A stretch of 64,000 nucleotides of DNA from Saccharospirillum sp043196875 (GCF_043196875.1 NZ_JBEBMX010000004.1:248001-312000), one strand, 5' to 3'. Positions 7,780-16,417 are shown, counted from the stretch's first letter. Made by a program: numbers and translations. The notes: a model not told the origin generated them from the letters alone.

Positions 7780-9390
7780 TTAATCACGCTCCTGATAATG
7801 AAAATCCGCAAAGTCGGCCACGCCGGCTGTACCGGCCAGATCCTGAGCCGCCATACCGACAAAGGCACCGGTAAAATTATTGCCCGCGCCGGTTCCGGCT
7901 TCGTCGCTGAGCCAGGAATGTTCCAGCTTTAACGGCAGCCGCTGCCAGTCACCGCCGGCTACGGCAAAGGAAAAATACAGATGCTCGAAATGGACCTCGG
8001 CACGCAATCGAATCGGCCCCGGTGGTAAGGCAATGGGCGACGCACCGAGCGGATAAAGCGCATGGCCGTTACTGTCCCCCTGACAACTCATGACCGCCAG
8101 ACAGCGACCAAGCTGCTCATCAGAACTGACGTACAGATAGTGGTATTTGCGCGAGTTGTAGTAACACACCAGGCCAGCCATCTGCTGGAAATGTTCCGGC
8201 TCGAACTCCAAGGTCGTGGTCGCGGTAAATTGATGCGCCTGCTGACGCCGCGCCACCAGGGCCGAGCGATATAGACTGCCCAAAGATTCACGACCATAAA
8301 GACGCAAATAGCCCGGACGTTCAGTCAGGCTAAACAGCTGATCAGGATAAGGCGTGCGCAGCCATTGAAAAGCCATGGGCAGTTCGGCGCTGGAAAAATC
8401 GCTGACTTCATCTCGCGGTTGCGGGGTTTTATGAACCTCGACGCCTTTCGGCGGTAGCACTTCCACTCTCGGTGTCGGGTCACCATCGAGCGGCCAGGGC
8501 CAGCCATCGTCGCGCCACTCCAGACGCTGAATCGCCGTTTCACGACCGAGCGGACTGCGACCACGATTGCGCAACGGCCGGCTGCACAGATGCACCAAAA
8601 AGGTCTCACCCTCGGCGGTTTCTACCCAGTCACCATGGCCGGCGCGCTGCAAATGCGCTTGCGGATTAGTACGCGCCGTAGTGATGTGCGTCAGCGGATG
8701 CAGTTCGTACGGACCGTCGATATTGCGCGACCGTGCCAAGGTGCAGGCATGATCGTATTCGGTGCCACCTTCGGCGGTGAGCAAATAATAATAACCACCC
8801 CGTTTATACAGATGCGGTCCTTCTTCCATGCCCAGGTTGCTGCCATGAAAAATGTTTCGCACCGGGCCAAAAGGCTGCAGTGTTTCGGCGTTTAATTCCT
8901 GCAGCACAATGCCGCCGAACGAGGGTTTTCCCGGCCGGTAATCCCAGAGCATATTCACGAACCATTTACGGCCGTCATCGTCATGAAACAGCGACGGATC
9001 AAAGCCACTGGAATTGACATAAACCGGAGCACTCCAGTCGCCATCAATGCTGGCGCATGTGGTGATGTAATTATGAGCGTCTTTGGCGTCACCCTTGTGG
9101 CGTTTTACATCGGTATAGACCAGATAAAACAAGCCATCGCTGTAGGTTAAACAGGGTGCCCAAACACCACAGGAATCGGGGTTGCCACGCATGTCGAGCA
9201 AGTCCGGACGGTTCAGCGGCCGCGCTACCAGAGTCCAGTTCACCAGGTCTTTGGAGTGATGAATCTGCACACCCGGATACCACTCAAAGGTGGATGTGGC
9301 GATGTAATAATCCGAGCCGACGCGGCAAATGGACGGGTCCGGATTAAAGCCCGGAAGAATCGGATTTTGAATGCGAATATCAGTGCTCAT
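7780..9390 (-). CDS. Glycoside hydrolase family 43 beta-xylosidase
   Basis: The 536-residue enzyme lacks a signal peptide and is probably cytoplasmic. NPILPGFNPDPSICRVG carries the general-base Asp, the NSSGFDPSLFHDDDGRKW segment the second Asp, and MEEGPHLYKR the catalytic Glu. The C-terminal 200 residues form the beta-sandwich (GH43 C2-like) found in bacterial exo-beta-xylosidases of subfamily 11 type. It would release D-xylose from imported xylo-oligosaccharides. I chose ATG 9390 (preceded by TGGAG) over an earlier start inside the permease gene. It is the last gene of an operon with a second sugar importer, and a terminator follows. Confidence 0.93.
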   Translation of the reverse strand: MSTDIRIQNPILPGFNPDPSICRVGSDYYIATSTFEWYPGVQIHHSKDLVNWTLVARPLNRPDLLDMRGNPDSCGVWAPCLTYSDGLFYLVYTDVKRHKGDAKDAHNYITTCASIDGDWSAPVYVNSSGFDPSLFHDDDGRKWFVNMLWDYRPGKPSFGGIVLQELNAETLQPFGPVRNIFHGSNLGMEEGPHLYKRGGYYYLLTAEGGTEYDHACTLARSRNIDGPYELHPLTHITTARTNPQAHLQRAGHGDWVETAEGETFLVHLCSRPLRNRGRSPLGRETAIQRLEWRDDGWPWPLDGDPTPRVEVLPPKGVEVHKTPQPRDEVSDFSSAELPMAFQWLRTPYPDQLFSLTERPGYLRLYGRESLGSLYRSALVARRQQAHQFTATTTLEFEPEHFQQMAGLVCYYNSRKYHYLYVSSDEQLGRCLAVMSCQGDSNGHALYPLGASPIALPPGPIRLRAEVHFEHLYFSFAVAGGDWQRLPLKLEHSWLSDEAGTGAGNNFTGAFVGMAAQDLAGTAGVADFADFHYQERD

Positions 9391-9400
9391 CGAAACTCCA

Positions 9401-10246
9401 CTAACCTTTGACAGCGCCACCGGTCAAACCGGCAACGATGTATTTTTGGGCGAATAAAAAGAACACCACCGCTGGCAAAATGGTGATGGTGATATAGGCC
9501 AGAATGCGATTCCATTCAGCGCCGTATTGACCGCGAAATTCCATCAAGCCGAGCGGCCATGGATAAACCGCTGAATCATTCAGCATGATCAGCGGAAAGA
9601 TGTAATTGTTCCAACTTTGCACCAGAACAAAAACGCCCACGGTCGCCAATATCGGTTGTGACAACGGAATCACAATGCGCCAGAAAAAGCGGCCGTAACC
9701 GCAGCCATCGACCAGCGCTGCCTCGAATAAATCCTTGGGTAATTGTTCAAAAAAAGTTCGGAACAAAAGCACACTCATGGCCAGGCCAAAAGCCACTTGC
9801 GGCAGAATGACACCGGCGTAGGTATCGAGCAGACCCAGATCCCGAATCTTGATAAACAAGGGCAAAATCGCCGTCGCACCGGGAAACATCATGCCCAGGA
9901 TGACGTACGAATAGAGGTAATTGCGGCCAGCGAATTTGATGTGCGAAAAAGTAAACGCCAGCATCGATGCCAGTATCAACACCAGCGCCACGGTAAAGCC
10001 GGTGATCAAAACGGAGTTACCGAGCATGCGCCAGGTATCGGGACTGATCAGAATGTCCCAGTAGGCGCTGGTCTGCCAGACTTCCGGTAAGCCGAGCGGA
10101 TTGGCGCGCAGCTCGCCCTGAGTTTTAAACCCACCGAGCACCGTGATCCAGAACGGCAACAGCACGAAAACAGCGGTGATCAGCATCAGGCCCCAGCGAG
10201 CCAGGCGCGCCGAATAACCGATTTCCAGTTGGGTGTTTGCGGTCAT
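9401..10246 (-). CDS. Sugar ABC transporter permease, MalG-type (CUT1)
   Basis: The 281-residue inner-membrane protein has six predicted helices and the CUT1 EAA loop FEAALVDGCGYGRFFWRIVIPLSQP near residue 185 (quoted in part), which contacts the ATPase. It ends with the usual VAGLTGGAVKG. It pairs with the MalF-type permease upstream and lies 10 bp before the GH43 gene, so the importer probably carries xylo-oligosaccharides. Confidence 0.9.
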   Translation of the reverse strand: MTANTQLEIGYSARLARWGLMLITAVFVLLPFWITVLGGFKTQGELRANPLGLPEVWQTSAYWDILISPDTWRMLGNSVLITGFTVALVLILASMLAFTFSHIKFAGRNYLYSYVILGMMFPGATAILPLFIKIRDLGLLDTYAGVILPQVAFGLAMSVLLFRTFFEQLPKDLFEAALVDGCGYGRFFWRIVIPLSQPILATVGVFVLVQSWNNYIFPLIMLNDSAVYPWPLGLMEFRGQYGAEWNRILAYITITILPAVVFFLFAQKYIVAGLTGGAVKG

Positions 10247-10255
10247 AAGGGTCTC

Positions 10256-11206
10256 CTAGTCGCGCTGGCGCATGACAAAGCGCTGATAACTGAAAGCAAA
10301 CACAGCGCAGGCCAAAAACAGCACCACGGCAACGGCGCTGCCAAAACCGACGCGCGTACGCACGATGCCGAACTCATAGAGATAGGTGACGATGGTGTGC
10401 GCCGAACCGCCCGGGCCACCGGATTGCACCAGTGGCATCGCCATTTCGAAAAACTGCAACGCACCTATCACGCTGAAGAAAATCGATAAGCGAATCGCCG
10501 GCCAGATCAACGGCAGCTTAACCTTGGTGATGATTTTCCAGGGACTCGCACCATCGAGCTTGGCGGCTTCAATCATGTCATCGGAAATGCCCTGCAAACC
10601 GGCGATATAAATCATCATGTGGTAACCAAAATACTTCCAGATCACCACCACCAGAATGGCATTGAAGGCCCAGTCGGAATCGGCCAGCGGATAAAAGGCG
10701 TCCATATTAAAAAAGCCGGTGATGGCCGCAACCAGGCCGGTACCGCCGTCGTAAATAAAACGCCAGATCAGACCGGCAACGACGTCAGCAAGAATAAAGG
10801 GCAGAAAGAAGATCAACCGGAACAGATTGTTGACCCGGCTTTTTGACGCCACAGCGAGCGCCACGGCCATCGCCAGTGGCAACTGGATGGCCAGAGAAAT
10901 CAGCACAATTTTTATGGTGTTCCAGACCGCTACATGAAACACATCGTGTTGCAGCATTTGCGCAAAATTGCGCAGCCCCACCCAGCGACCGCCTTCGGAC
11001 AGTTCGGTAAAACCGTTCCAGCGAAAGAAGGAATAAATACCGGATTCGCTGATGGGCAGAATGACAAAGAGCGTAAATACCGTCAGCGCCGGCGGCAAAA
11101 ACAGCAGCAAGGTTGTCAGCCGGCCACCGGAGTTATTGCGGTAAAACCAACTGTTCAGGCGTTGGCGCCAGCCGGACGAATGCGACGGCAAAATCTGGGT
11201 GCTCAT
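10256..11206 (-). CDS. Sugar ABC transporter permease, MalF-type (CUT1)
   Basis: The 316-residue inner-membrane protein has six predicted helices after a cytoplasmic N-terminus of about 30 residues. The EAA loop is visible as MIEAAKLDGASPWKIITKVK near residue 225. It forms the second half of the channel with the downstream permease, from which it is separated by 9 bp. The sequence directly before its start codon is a 22-bp tandem duplication that repeats the candidate ribosome-binding site. Confidence 0.9.
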   Translation of the reverse strand: MSTQILPSHSSGWRQRLNSWFYRNNSGGRLTTLLLFLPPALTVFTLFVILPISESGIYSFFRWNGFTELSEGGRWVGLRNFAQMLQHDVFHVAVWNTIKIVLISLAIQLPLAMAVALAVASKSRVNNLFRLIFFLPFILADVVAGLIWRFIYDGGTGLVAAITGFFNMDAFYPLADSDWAFNAILVVVIWKYFGYHMMIYIAGLQGISDDMIEAAKLDGASPWKIITKVKLPLIWPAIRLSIFFSVIGALQFFEMAMPLVQSGGPGGSAHTIVTYLYEFGIVRTRVGFGSAVAVVLFLACAVFAFSYQRFVMRQRD

Positions 11207-11207
11207 G

Positions 11208-11251
11208 AGCGTGACCTAAGTAGTGCGACAGCGTGACCTAAATAGTGCTAC
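11208..11251. repeat. Two tandem 22-bp repeats upstream of the MalF-type permease start
   Basis: The units at 11208-11229 and 11230-11251 both read AGCGTGACCTAA, then G or A, TAGTGC and AC after one variable base. On the minus strand each carries TTAGGTCACGCT, where AGG may be the Shine-Dalgarno sequence, so the duplication doubles that element ahead of the ATG. Confidence 0.7.
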
Positions 11252-11290
11252 CGGTCGCTGCCTGTCGCTTTAACGAGCAGACAGCGCCGG
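11251..11290 (-). other. Hairpin after the sugar-binding protein gene
   Basis: CCGG-T-CGCTG (11251-11260) pairs with CAGCG-CCGG (11282-11290), with one bulged base and partial inner pairing. It lies between the binding-protein and permease genes, the same place as the hairpins behind xylF and pstS, and probably protects the upstream mRNA. Confidence 0.5.
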
Positions 11291-11319
11291 TGATTTTTAT
11301 TGTTTATAGCAACGACCGA

Positions 11320-12585
11320 TTAACGGAAATCCCAGGCTTCCTGGATGCGCTCAACCGCGCCTTCCGGATCTTCGTCGCCAGAGGTCAGCTCGGCGGAAAT
11401 GTCGTTGATCACACCGCCGACATCAGCACCCAGGGCCTGATCCCAGAACACCTGATGCCAGGATGAGCGGGCGATGTTTTCGGCAATCACCTTCATGTGC
11501 GGGTTCTGCACCGAGCTTTCCGCACCACGGGCCACCGGGATGATGATGTCCTGCTCGGCCAATTTGGCCTGGTTTTCCGGCGACAGGAAGAAGGTCAGCC
11601 ATTCGACCGCCGCGTCGGTGCCATTGCCTGCGGTAAAGGCCCAGCCATCAACACCGCCCAGAGTCGCGCTGGGGTCGCCGTCACCGCCTTCAACAGCCGG
11701 GAAGCTGAAGTAACCGAGGTCGGCATCGCTGACGCCTTCGCCACTTTCACTTTCCGAACGCTGCACGCCGATGTCCCACTCACCCATCAGATGAATAGCG
11801 GCCTGGTGATTACCGAAGACGTTCGCCGCTTCGTTGTACTTGGCACCCAGATAGCCTGGCTGGAACGGATCCAGATCAGCGAGCCGTTGCAGTTCAACAC
11901 CGGCGCGAACATAAGCCGGATTTTCGAAGCTGGCTTCGTCGGCGAGGATGTCGTTAAACAGTTCCTGACCACCGATGCGCATGGCCAGGTAAGTCCAGTA
12001 GAAGTGCAGCGGCCAGCGCTCACCACCACCGGCGGCGATCGGCGTAATGCCGGCGTCTTTGATTTCCTGAACGACTTCCAGGAAGTCATCCCAGGTTTCG
12101 ATGTCGTCAGCCGACACCCCGGCCTGTTCGAACAGTCGCTTGTTGTACCAGAAACCGACCTGAGCCAGTCGGTAAGGCGCGCCATACAGACGGCCGTCGA
12201 TTTCAAAGGCGGACAGGGCTCCCGGTGAGATGTTCTCACGCAGGCCATCGGCCTGATCGGTGATGTCGGCAAGCAAACCGGAAGTGGCACGGGTGCGATA
12301 GTTGGCACCGCCGAAGCTCCAGTACAGATGCGGTTTGGCGGACGATTGCAGCAGCGTCGGCAGGCGTTGCTTCATGGCCGAGTCGTCCTGGAATTCCAGA
12401 TTGACCTGAATGTCCGGGTGCTGGGCTTCGAAATCCTGGCGGATCTCTTCCCAGGCAGCGCGGATTTTTTCATCTTGCTGGTTGTGCAAGACGTTCACTA
12501 CTTCTTCCGCTTGCACGCTGACGGCTGCGGCAGCCAGGCTGAAAGCCGCCAGCGAAGCCGGCAGCAGGGTCTTAAAGCGAGTCAT
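11320..12585 (-). CDS. Extracellular solute-binding protein (CUT1 sugar importer)
   Basis: The 421-residue precursor has a signal peptide ending SVQA-EE near residue 26. The mature part is a cluster-B (MalE/UgpB-like) binding protein: DIQVNLEFQDDSAMKQRLPT, then GALSAFEIDGRLYGAPY and TAGNGTDAAVEWLTFFLSPE are family-typical. It is the first gene of a binding protein-permease-permease-GH43 operon and probably binds xylo-oligosaccharides. No ATPase gene accompanies it. The 244 bp between its start and xylR hold divergent promoters; TTAGTTTG on the minus strand near 12718 resembles the half-site of XylR operators in Bacillus. Confidence 0.9.
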   Translation of the reverse strand: MTRFKTLLPASLAAFSLAAAAVSVQAEEVVNVLHNQQDEKIRAAWEEIRQDFEAQHPDIQVNLEFQDDSAMKQRLPTLLQSSAKPHLYWSFGGANYRTRATSGLLADITDQADGLRENISPGALSAFEIDGRLYGAPYRLAQVGFWYNKRLFEQAGVSADDIETWDDFLEVVQEIKDAGITPIAAGGGERWPLHFYWTYLAMRIGGQELFNDILADEASFENPAYVRAGVELQRLADLDPFQPGYLGAKYNEAANVFGNHQAAIHLMGEWDIGVQRSESESGEGVSDADLGYFSFPAVEGGDGDPSATLGGVDGWAFTAGNGTDAAVEWLTFFLSPENQAKLAEQDIIIPVARGAESSVQNPHMKVIAENIARSSWHQVFWDQALGADVGGVINDISAELTSGDEDPEGAVERIQEAWDFR

Positions 12586-12829
12586 GGTCGGTCCTCCTGG
12601 GAAGCTCTATGCAAGGCATGCGAGGCTCCCCTTGGTTTTATTGTCTTTGTTTTACCAAGTAAGCGTCTGGCAACGCTTCGGGACTTTAGCGGTGTTGCCA
12701 CTAAATTTAAGTCTCAAACTAAATAGACCATAACCGCCTTTGCGATGTCAAAATATTTTCGAGAGTCGACTAAAAAGTATCGAAACCCTAAACTGGCCGA
12801 CTTGTCCGAAAAACCTTAGAGCCGGCTGC

Positions 12830-14014
12830 ATGAAGAAGACCGACACCGAACAGATCCGCGCCGCTAACCGCGTCGATATCATCAATGCACTGCGTGTTTT
12901 CGGCCCGGTGGCCCGCGTCGATATTGGCCGCATTACCAAACTGAGCCCGGCAACGGTCACCGCTATCACCTCTGAGCTGGCCGGCGAAGGCGTGATTGAG
13001 GAAGTGCAGGCGCCGACGCCGAGCACCGGACGTGGCCGCCCCCGGGTGCTGATCGACCTGAATCCGAATCACGCCTGTGTGCTGGGCATCAAGCTGTCGA
13101 TCAACGAAATCCGGCTGATGCTTGGTGATCTCAAAGGCAACATCCTGGCCGAAAGCGTGGTCACCGCGAAAACCCAGGCCCACAATCAGGATTCACTCAA
13201 TGAAATGCTGGTCAGCCAGGCCAAGCGGTTTATGGCGGATTATCCTCAGCAGGCGCAACGCCTGGTCAGTCTGGGCATCGCCATTCAGGGTTTTGTCGAT
13301 GTGCACGCCGGCGATGTGGTGTGGAGCCCGGCGCTGAACATGCGTCACGTCAATCTGACCCGGGCGCTGGAAGAAGCCTTCAACTGCCCGGTCGAATTAG
13401 CCAACGACGCCAACTGCATCGCCTACGCCATTCACAAACAGCCGGACTACGCCAATTGCCGCGACTTCGCGGTGATCATGATCGGCTACGGTGTGGGCGG
13501 TGGTTTGATCGTCGGCGGTGAACTTTACAGCGGTCATTTTGGCGCCGCCGCTGAGTTCGGCCACACCAAATTCAGTCACGAAGGCCCGCAGTGCGCCTGT
13601 GGCAAACGCGGCTGCATCGAAGCCTATGTGGCCGACTATGCGCTCTATCGCGACGCCAGCGCCGTGATGGATTTACCCGCTACCGACCGCCGTCACCCCT
13701 CGGAAAAACAGATGGGTCGACTGACGCAGTTGGCGATCGAAGGGGATGCCGCGGCCAGCCGTTTATTTCATCAGGCCGGCAAGGCGCTGGGCTTTGGCAT
13801 TGCCAATATCCTGGCCTTGCTGAGTCCGCAGAAAGTCGTGGTTACCGGTCCGGGTGTGCGTGCCTATGAGCAGATGCAGGCGGGTATTGTCGAAGGCATC
13901 GACGATTCGTTGATTCCGGAACTGATCGGCCGCGCCGATATCGATCCCTACCCCTGGTCCCAGGATATGACCGGCAAAGGCATCATCGCGCTGGCATTGA
14001 AACACTTCCGCTAA
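12830..14014 (+). CDS. xylR: ROK family transcriptional regulator, XylR type
   Basis: The 394-residue protein has an N-terminal winged helix (ITKLSPATVTAITSELAGEG near residues 35-55) fused to a sugar-kinase-like ROK domain with GYGVGGGLIVGGELY and the zinc motif CACGKRGCIE near residue 258. ROK repressors of this layout control xylose genes in many bacteria. It is divergent from the xylo-oligosaccharide importer operon and surrounded by xylose genes. ATG 12830 gives the usual N-terminus; TTG 12740 would add 30 residues in AT-rich promoter sequence. Its ligand (xylose or glucose) is not readable. Confidence 0.85.
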   Translation: MKKTDTEQIRAANRVDIINALRVFGPVARVDIGRITKLSPATVTAITSELAGEGVIEEVQAPTPSTGRGRPRVLIDLNPNHACVLGIKLSINEIRLMLGDLKGNILAESVVTAKTQAHNQDSLNEMLVSQAKRFMADYPQQAQRLVSLGIAIQGFVDVHAGDVVWSPALNMRHVNLTRALEEAFNCPVELANDANCIAYAIHKQPDYANCRDFAVIMIGYGVGGGLIVGGELYSGHFGAAAEFGHTKFSHEGPQCACGKRGCIEAYVADYALYRDASAVMDLPATDRRHPSEKQMGRLTQLAIEGDAAASRLFHQAGKALGFGIANILALLSPQKVVVTGPGVRAYEQMQAGIVEGIDDSLIPELIGRADIDPYPWSQDMTGKGIIALALKHFR

Positions 14015-14030
14015 GCCGCCGCGGCGCGCT

Positions 14031-14864
14031 TTATTCACCGCGCCGACGCGGTGCCGGACAGATCAGATGTTCGGCGCGCAGATGAAACATTTCCACTTCC
14101 GGATTGCTGAAAAACCCGACTTCCCAGGGGTTTTTAGCGATAAAGGCTTCCTGCACCGTGCGAAACAGCGGCGTGTCCTTCGGCACATCAAAGGCGTGCC
14201 CGCTGATAATGCTGTAATTCCATTCAATGGCCTGCTCAAAGGCGTAGGTCGCGCGGTTGTCGATGGCAAAGAGACAGCGGTTATCGCGTTTAAGCAAGGC
14301 GGATTTGAAAGTACTGGGAAAGGTAATAAAGAAAATATCGTCCGCTTCGGTCGACAAAAACGCCATCACCGTGGTGTGCGGTTGCTGCTCGGCATGGGTG
14401 ACCAATACGCCGACTTTGTTGTCGCGTTCATCGTTATCGATGTCCGGTAACTGCGTCATCGGCGTTGGCGGTAACGCCTGCTCGGGTCGCGCATCTTGCG
14501 GAAATTGATAACCGGATTGCTGATATTCCAGCACCACCGACAGCCCGTAAAACACCTGAAATTCCACCGGCCGGACCAACACCCGATTGTCATCCAGACG
14601 CACCACCTGCCCTTTGTAAGACAGACGATAGACGCGCAATTGCGCATCGTATTCCGACACACCGGTGCGATTATCCAGATGGATGGTGATGCGTGCGCCC
14701 GGCGTTAACCGATGGCCACGGGCAAAACGCAGCTCCAGTTCATTATCTGCACGCAACTGGGCGCCGCAGATATAGACATCGGTCTCGTGCCCGGCATCAA
14801 GGTAAGTCGCCGCCACCGCTAAAACCGGAGACGGTATAAAATCACTCAGCCTTTGTTCGGTCAT
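14031..14864 (-). CDS. Two-part protein with a C-terminal FMN-binding split-barrel (pyridoxamine-phosphate-oxidase-like) domain
   Basis: Of 277 residues, about 135-270 look like the PNPOx-like split barrel (VGVLVTHAEQQPHTTVMAFL, FFITFPSTFKSALLKRDNRC), a fold that binds FMN, F420 or heme. The first 125 residues are beta-rich, with no motif I recognise; an RNA- or nucleotide-binding barrel such as PilZ is conceivable, but the RxxxR and DxSxxG signatures are absent. It is convergent with xylR (16 bp apart) and downstream of xylA, from which a large hairpin separates it. The start could be ATG 14864 or TTG 14867. Function unknown. Confidence 0.6.
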   Translation of the reverse strand: MTEQRLSDFIPSPVLAVAATYLDAGHETDVYICGAQLRADNELELRFARGHRLTPGARITIHLDNRTGVSEYDAQLRVYRLSYKGQVVRLDDNRVLVRPVEFQVFYGLSVVLEYQQSGYQFPQDARPEQALPPTPMTQLPDIDNDERDNKVGVLVTHAEQQPHTTVMAFLSTEADDIFFITFPSTFKSALLKRDNRCLFAIDNRATYAFEQAIEWNYSIISGHAFDVPKDTPLFRTVQEAFIAKNPWEVGFFSNPEVEMFHLRAEHLICPAPRRRGE

Positions 14865-14868
14865 CAAT

Positions 14869-14929
14869 CGGCTCTCTTTAGTCGTCTGGCGCAGTATAGG
14901 GCAACGCCAGACGACTGGGCAGAGAGCCG
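14869..14929 (-). other. Large intergenic hairpin between xylA and the FMN-barrel gene
   Basis: CGGCTCTCT (14869-14877) pairs with AGAGAGCCG (14921-14929), and AGTCGTCTGGCG (14880-14891) pairs with CGCCAGACGACT (14905-14916), with a TT/GGGC internal loop. In the direction of transcription its second arm contains GAGAG, the only candidate ribosome-binding site of the following gene. There is no T tract. A possible -10 (TATACT) lies in the loop. Confidence 0.7.
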
Positions 14930-14940
14930 TTCAGCCAGAG

Positions 14941-16260
14941 TTATTTATAGATCACCCGGTTAACCCGGTTCTCCAGCATTTCCTGATGGCTCGATACCGG
15001 TTCCGGTTTCAGGTTCTGCTCAACGGCGTAATTGGCAACCGCTTCCAGATCCCATTTGCCACCCAGGATGTTGCGCCCCAGGTCACCCTGCCAGCCCGCG
15101 TAACGCTGCTCGACAAAGTCGCTGAGCGTCTTCTGCTCGACCAGTTCGGCCGCCTTGGTGAAGGCCAGTGCCAGCACATCCATAGCGCCGACATGCGCAT
15201 GGAACAGATCGCTCGGGTCGATGGAGGTACGGCGCAGCTTGGTATCGAAATTAAAACCGCCGGTGGTGAAACCGCCCGCCTGGATAATGTGGTAACAGGC
15301 CAGCGTCATTTCCTCGACCGAGTTGGGGAACTGATCGGTATCCCAGCCGTTCTGGTGATCACCGCGGTTGGCATCGACCGAACCTAAAATGCCCAACGAT
15401 CCGGCGGTGGCAATTTCGTGCTCGAAGGTATGACCGGCCAGAGTGGCGTGGTTCACTTCGATGTTCACCTTGATCTCTTTTTCCAGACCGTACTTCTGCA
15501 GGAAACCAAAGACGGTGGCGGAATCGTAATCGTACTGATGTTTGGTCGGCTCCTGCGGCTTGGGCTCGATCAGCAAGGTGCCTTTGAAACCGATCTTATG
15601 CTTGTACTCAACCACCATCTGCATAAAGCGACCGAGCTGTTCCTGCTCACGTTTGAGGTCGGTATTGAGCAGCGTTTCGTAACCTTCACGACCGCCCCAG
15701 AGCACATAATTAGCGCCACCGAGACGGTGGGTTGCAGACATCGCATGCTGTACCTGCGAAGCCGCATAAGCGAAGACTTCCGGATTGGGATTGGTCGCCG
15801 CGCCGGCCATATAACGCTTGGCACCGAAATTCTTGGCCGTGCCCCAAAGCAGTTTCATGCCGGTTTCGGCTTGCTTGGCTTCGGCGCGTTCAATCATTTC
15901 ATCGAAGTTGCGGCGGCTTTCACGAATGCTGTCGCCTTCCGGGGCGATGTCGTAGTCGTGGAAGGTCCAGAACGGCGCGCCAACTTTGGTGAAAAATTCA
16001 AACGCCACATCCATTTTCTGATGCGCCAGCGCCATCGGCTCCGCGCCCTTGTGCCAGGGCCGGTCAAAGGTGCCTTCACCGAACACATCAAAACCGTCCC
16101 AGCAGAAGCTGTGCCAGTAACAGACCGCAAAGCGCAGTTGTTCCGCCAGGGTTTTACCCAGTACCACTCGTTCGGCGTCGTAATGATGGAAAGCCAGGGG
16201 ATTGTCGGAGTCGGGGCCTTCGTAGCGAACCGGCTCGATCTCGCTGAAATAGGTCGACAT
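14941..16260 (-). CDS. xylA: Xylose isomerase
   Basis: The 439-residue TIM-barrel enzyme interconverts D-xylose and D-xylulose in the cytoplasm. Class II signatures are clear: FTFHDYDIAPEGDS-like segment WTFHDYDIAPEGDS with the catalytic His and Asp, LLIEPKPQEPTKHQYD and VNIEVNHATLAGH with metal ligands, SVDANRGD, and GGFNFDTKLRR. ATG 16260 has AGGA 7 nt upstream, so the 33-codon upstream extension is dropped. The gene appears to be transcribed alone. A xylulokinase gene (xylB) is not in the window, although it is usually next to xylA. Confidence 0.97.
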   Translation of the reverse strand: MSTYFSEIEPVRYEGPDSDNPLAFHHYDAERVVLGKTLAEQLRFAVCYWHSFCWDGFDVFGEGTFDRPWHKGAEPMALAHQKMDVAFEFFTKVGAPFWTFHDYDIAPEGDSIRESRRNFDEMIERAEAKQAETGMKLLWGTAKNFGAKRYMAGAATNPNPEVFAYAASQVQHAMSATHRLGGANYVLWGGREGYETLLNTDLKREQEQLGRFMQMVVEYKHKIGFKGTLLIEPKPQEPTKHQYDYDSATVFGFLQKYGLEKEIKVNIEVNHATLAGHTFEHEIATAGSLGILGSVDANRGDHQNGWDTDQFPNSVEEMTLACYHIIQAGGFTTGGFNFDTKLRRTSIDPSDLFHAHVGAMDVLALAFTKAAELVEQKTLSDFVEQRYAGWQGDLGRNILGGKWDLEAVANYAVEQNLKPEPVSSHQEMLENRVNRVIYK

Positions 16261-16323
16261 GGTGGGTCCTCTCGTATCGACGGCCCGGATCAGGGCCATT
16301 GTTGTTGTTTTTAATTTACCTCT

Positions 16324-16334
16324 CGAATTTATAA
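16324..16334. promoter_or_regulatory. Candidate operator upstream of xylA
   Basis: CGAATTTATAA lies 64 bp before the xylA start and shares its first nine bases with a site upstream of xylF (7592-7600). On the minus strand both read ATAAATTCG followed by a base and G. This is a weak, two-site observation. Confidence 0.28.
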
Positions 16335-16361
16335 TGAGGAAGATTGCCGAACGAGTCAAAC

Positions 16362-16398
16362 AAAAAAGCCAGTCCAGCGAATGACCGCCTGGACTGGC
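16362..16398 (-). terminator. Intrinsic terminator of the sigma factor-VOC operon
   Basis: GCCAGTCCAG and CTGGACTGGC (16368-16377, 16389-16398) form a perfect 10-bp stem. Six T follow on the minus strand, directly downstream of the VOC gene. Confidence 0.85.
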
Positions 16399-16417
16399 CG
16401 CTGCTGACCAACTGAAC

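Noticed and set aside
15418..16314. 298-codon plus-strand frame
   Set aside because: Antisense to xylA with no family signature; shadow frame.
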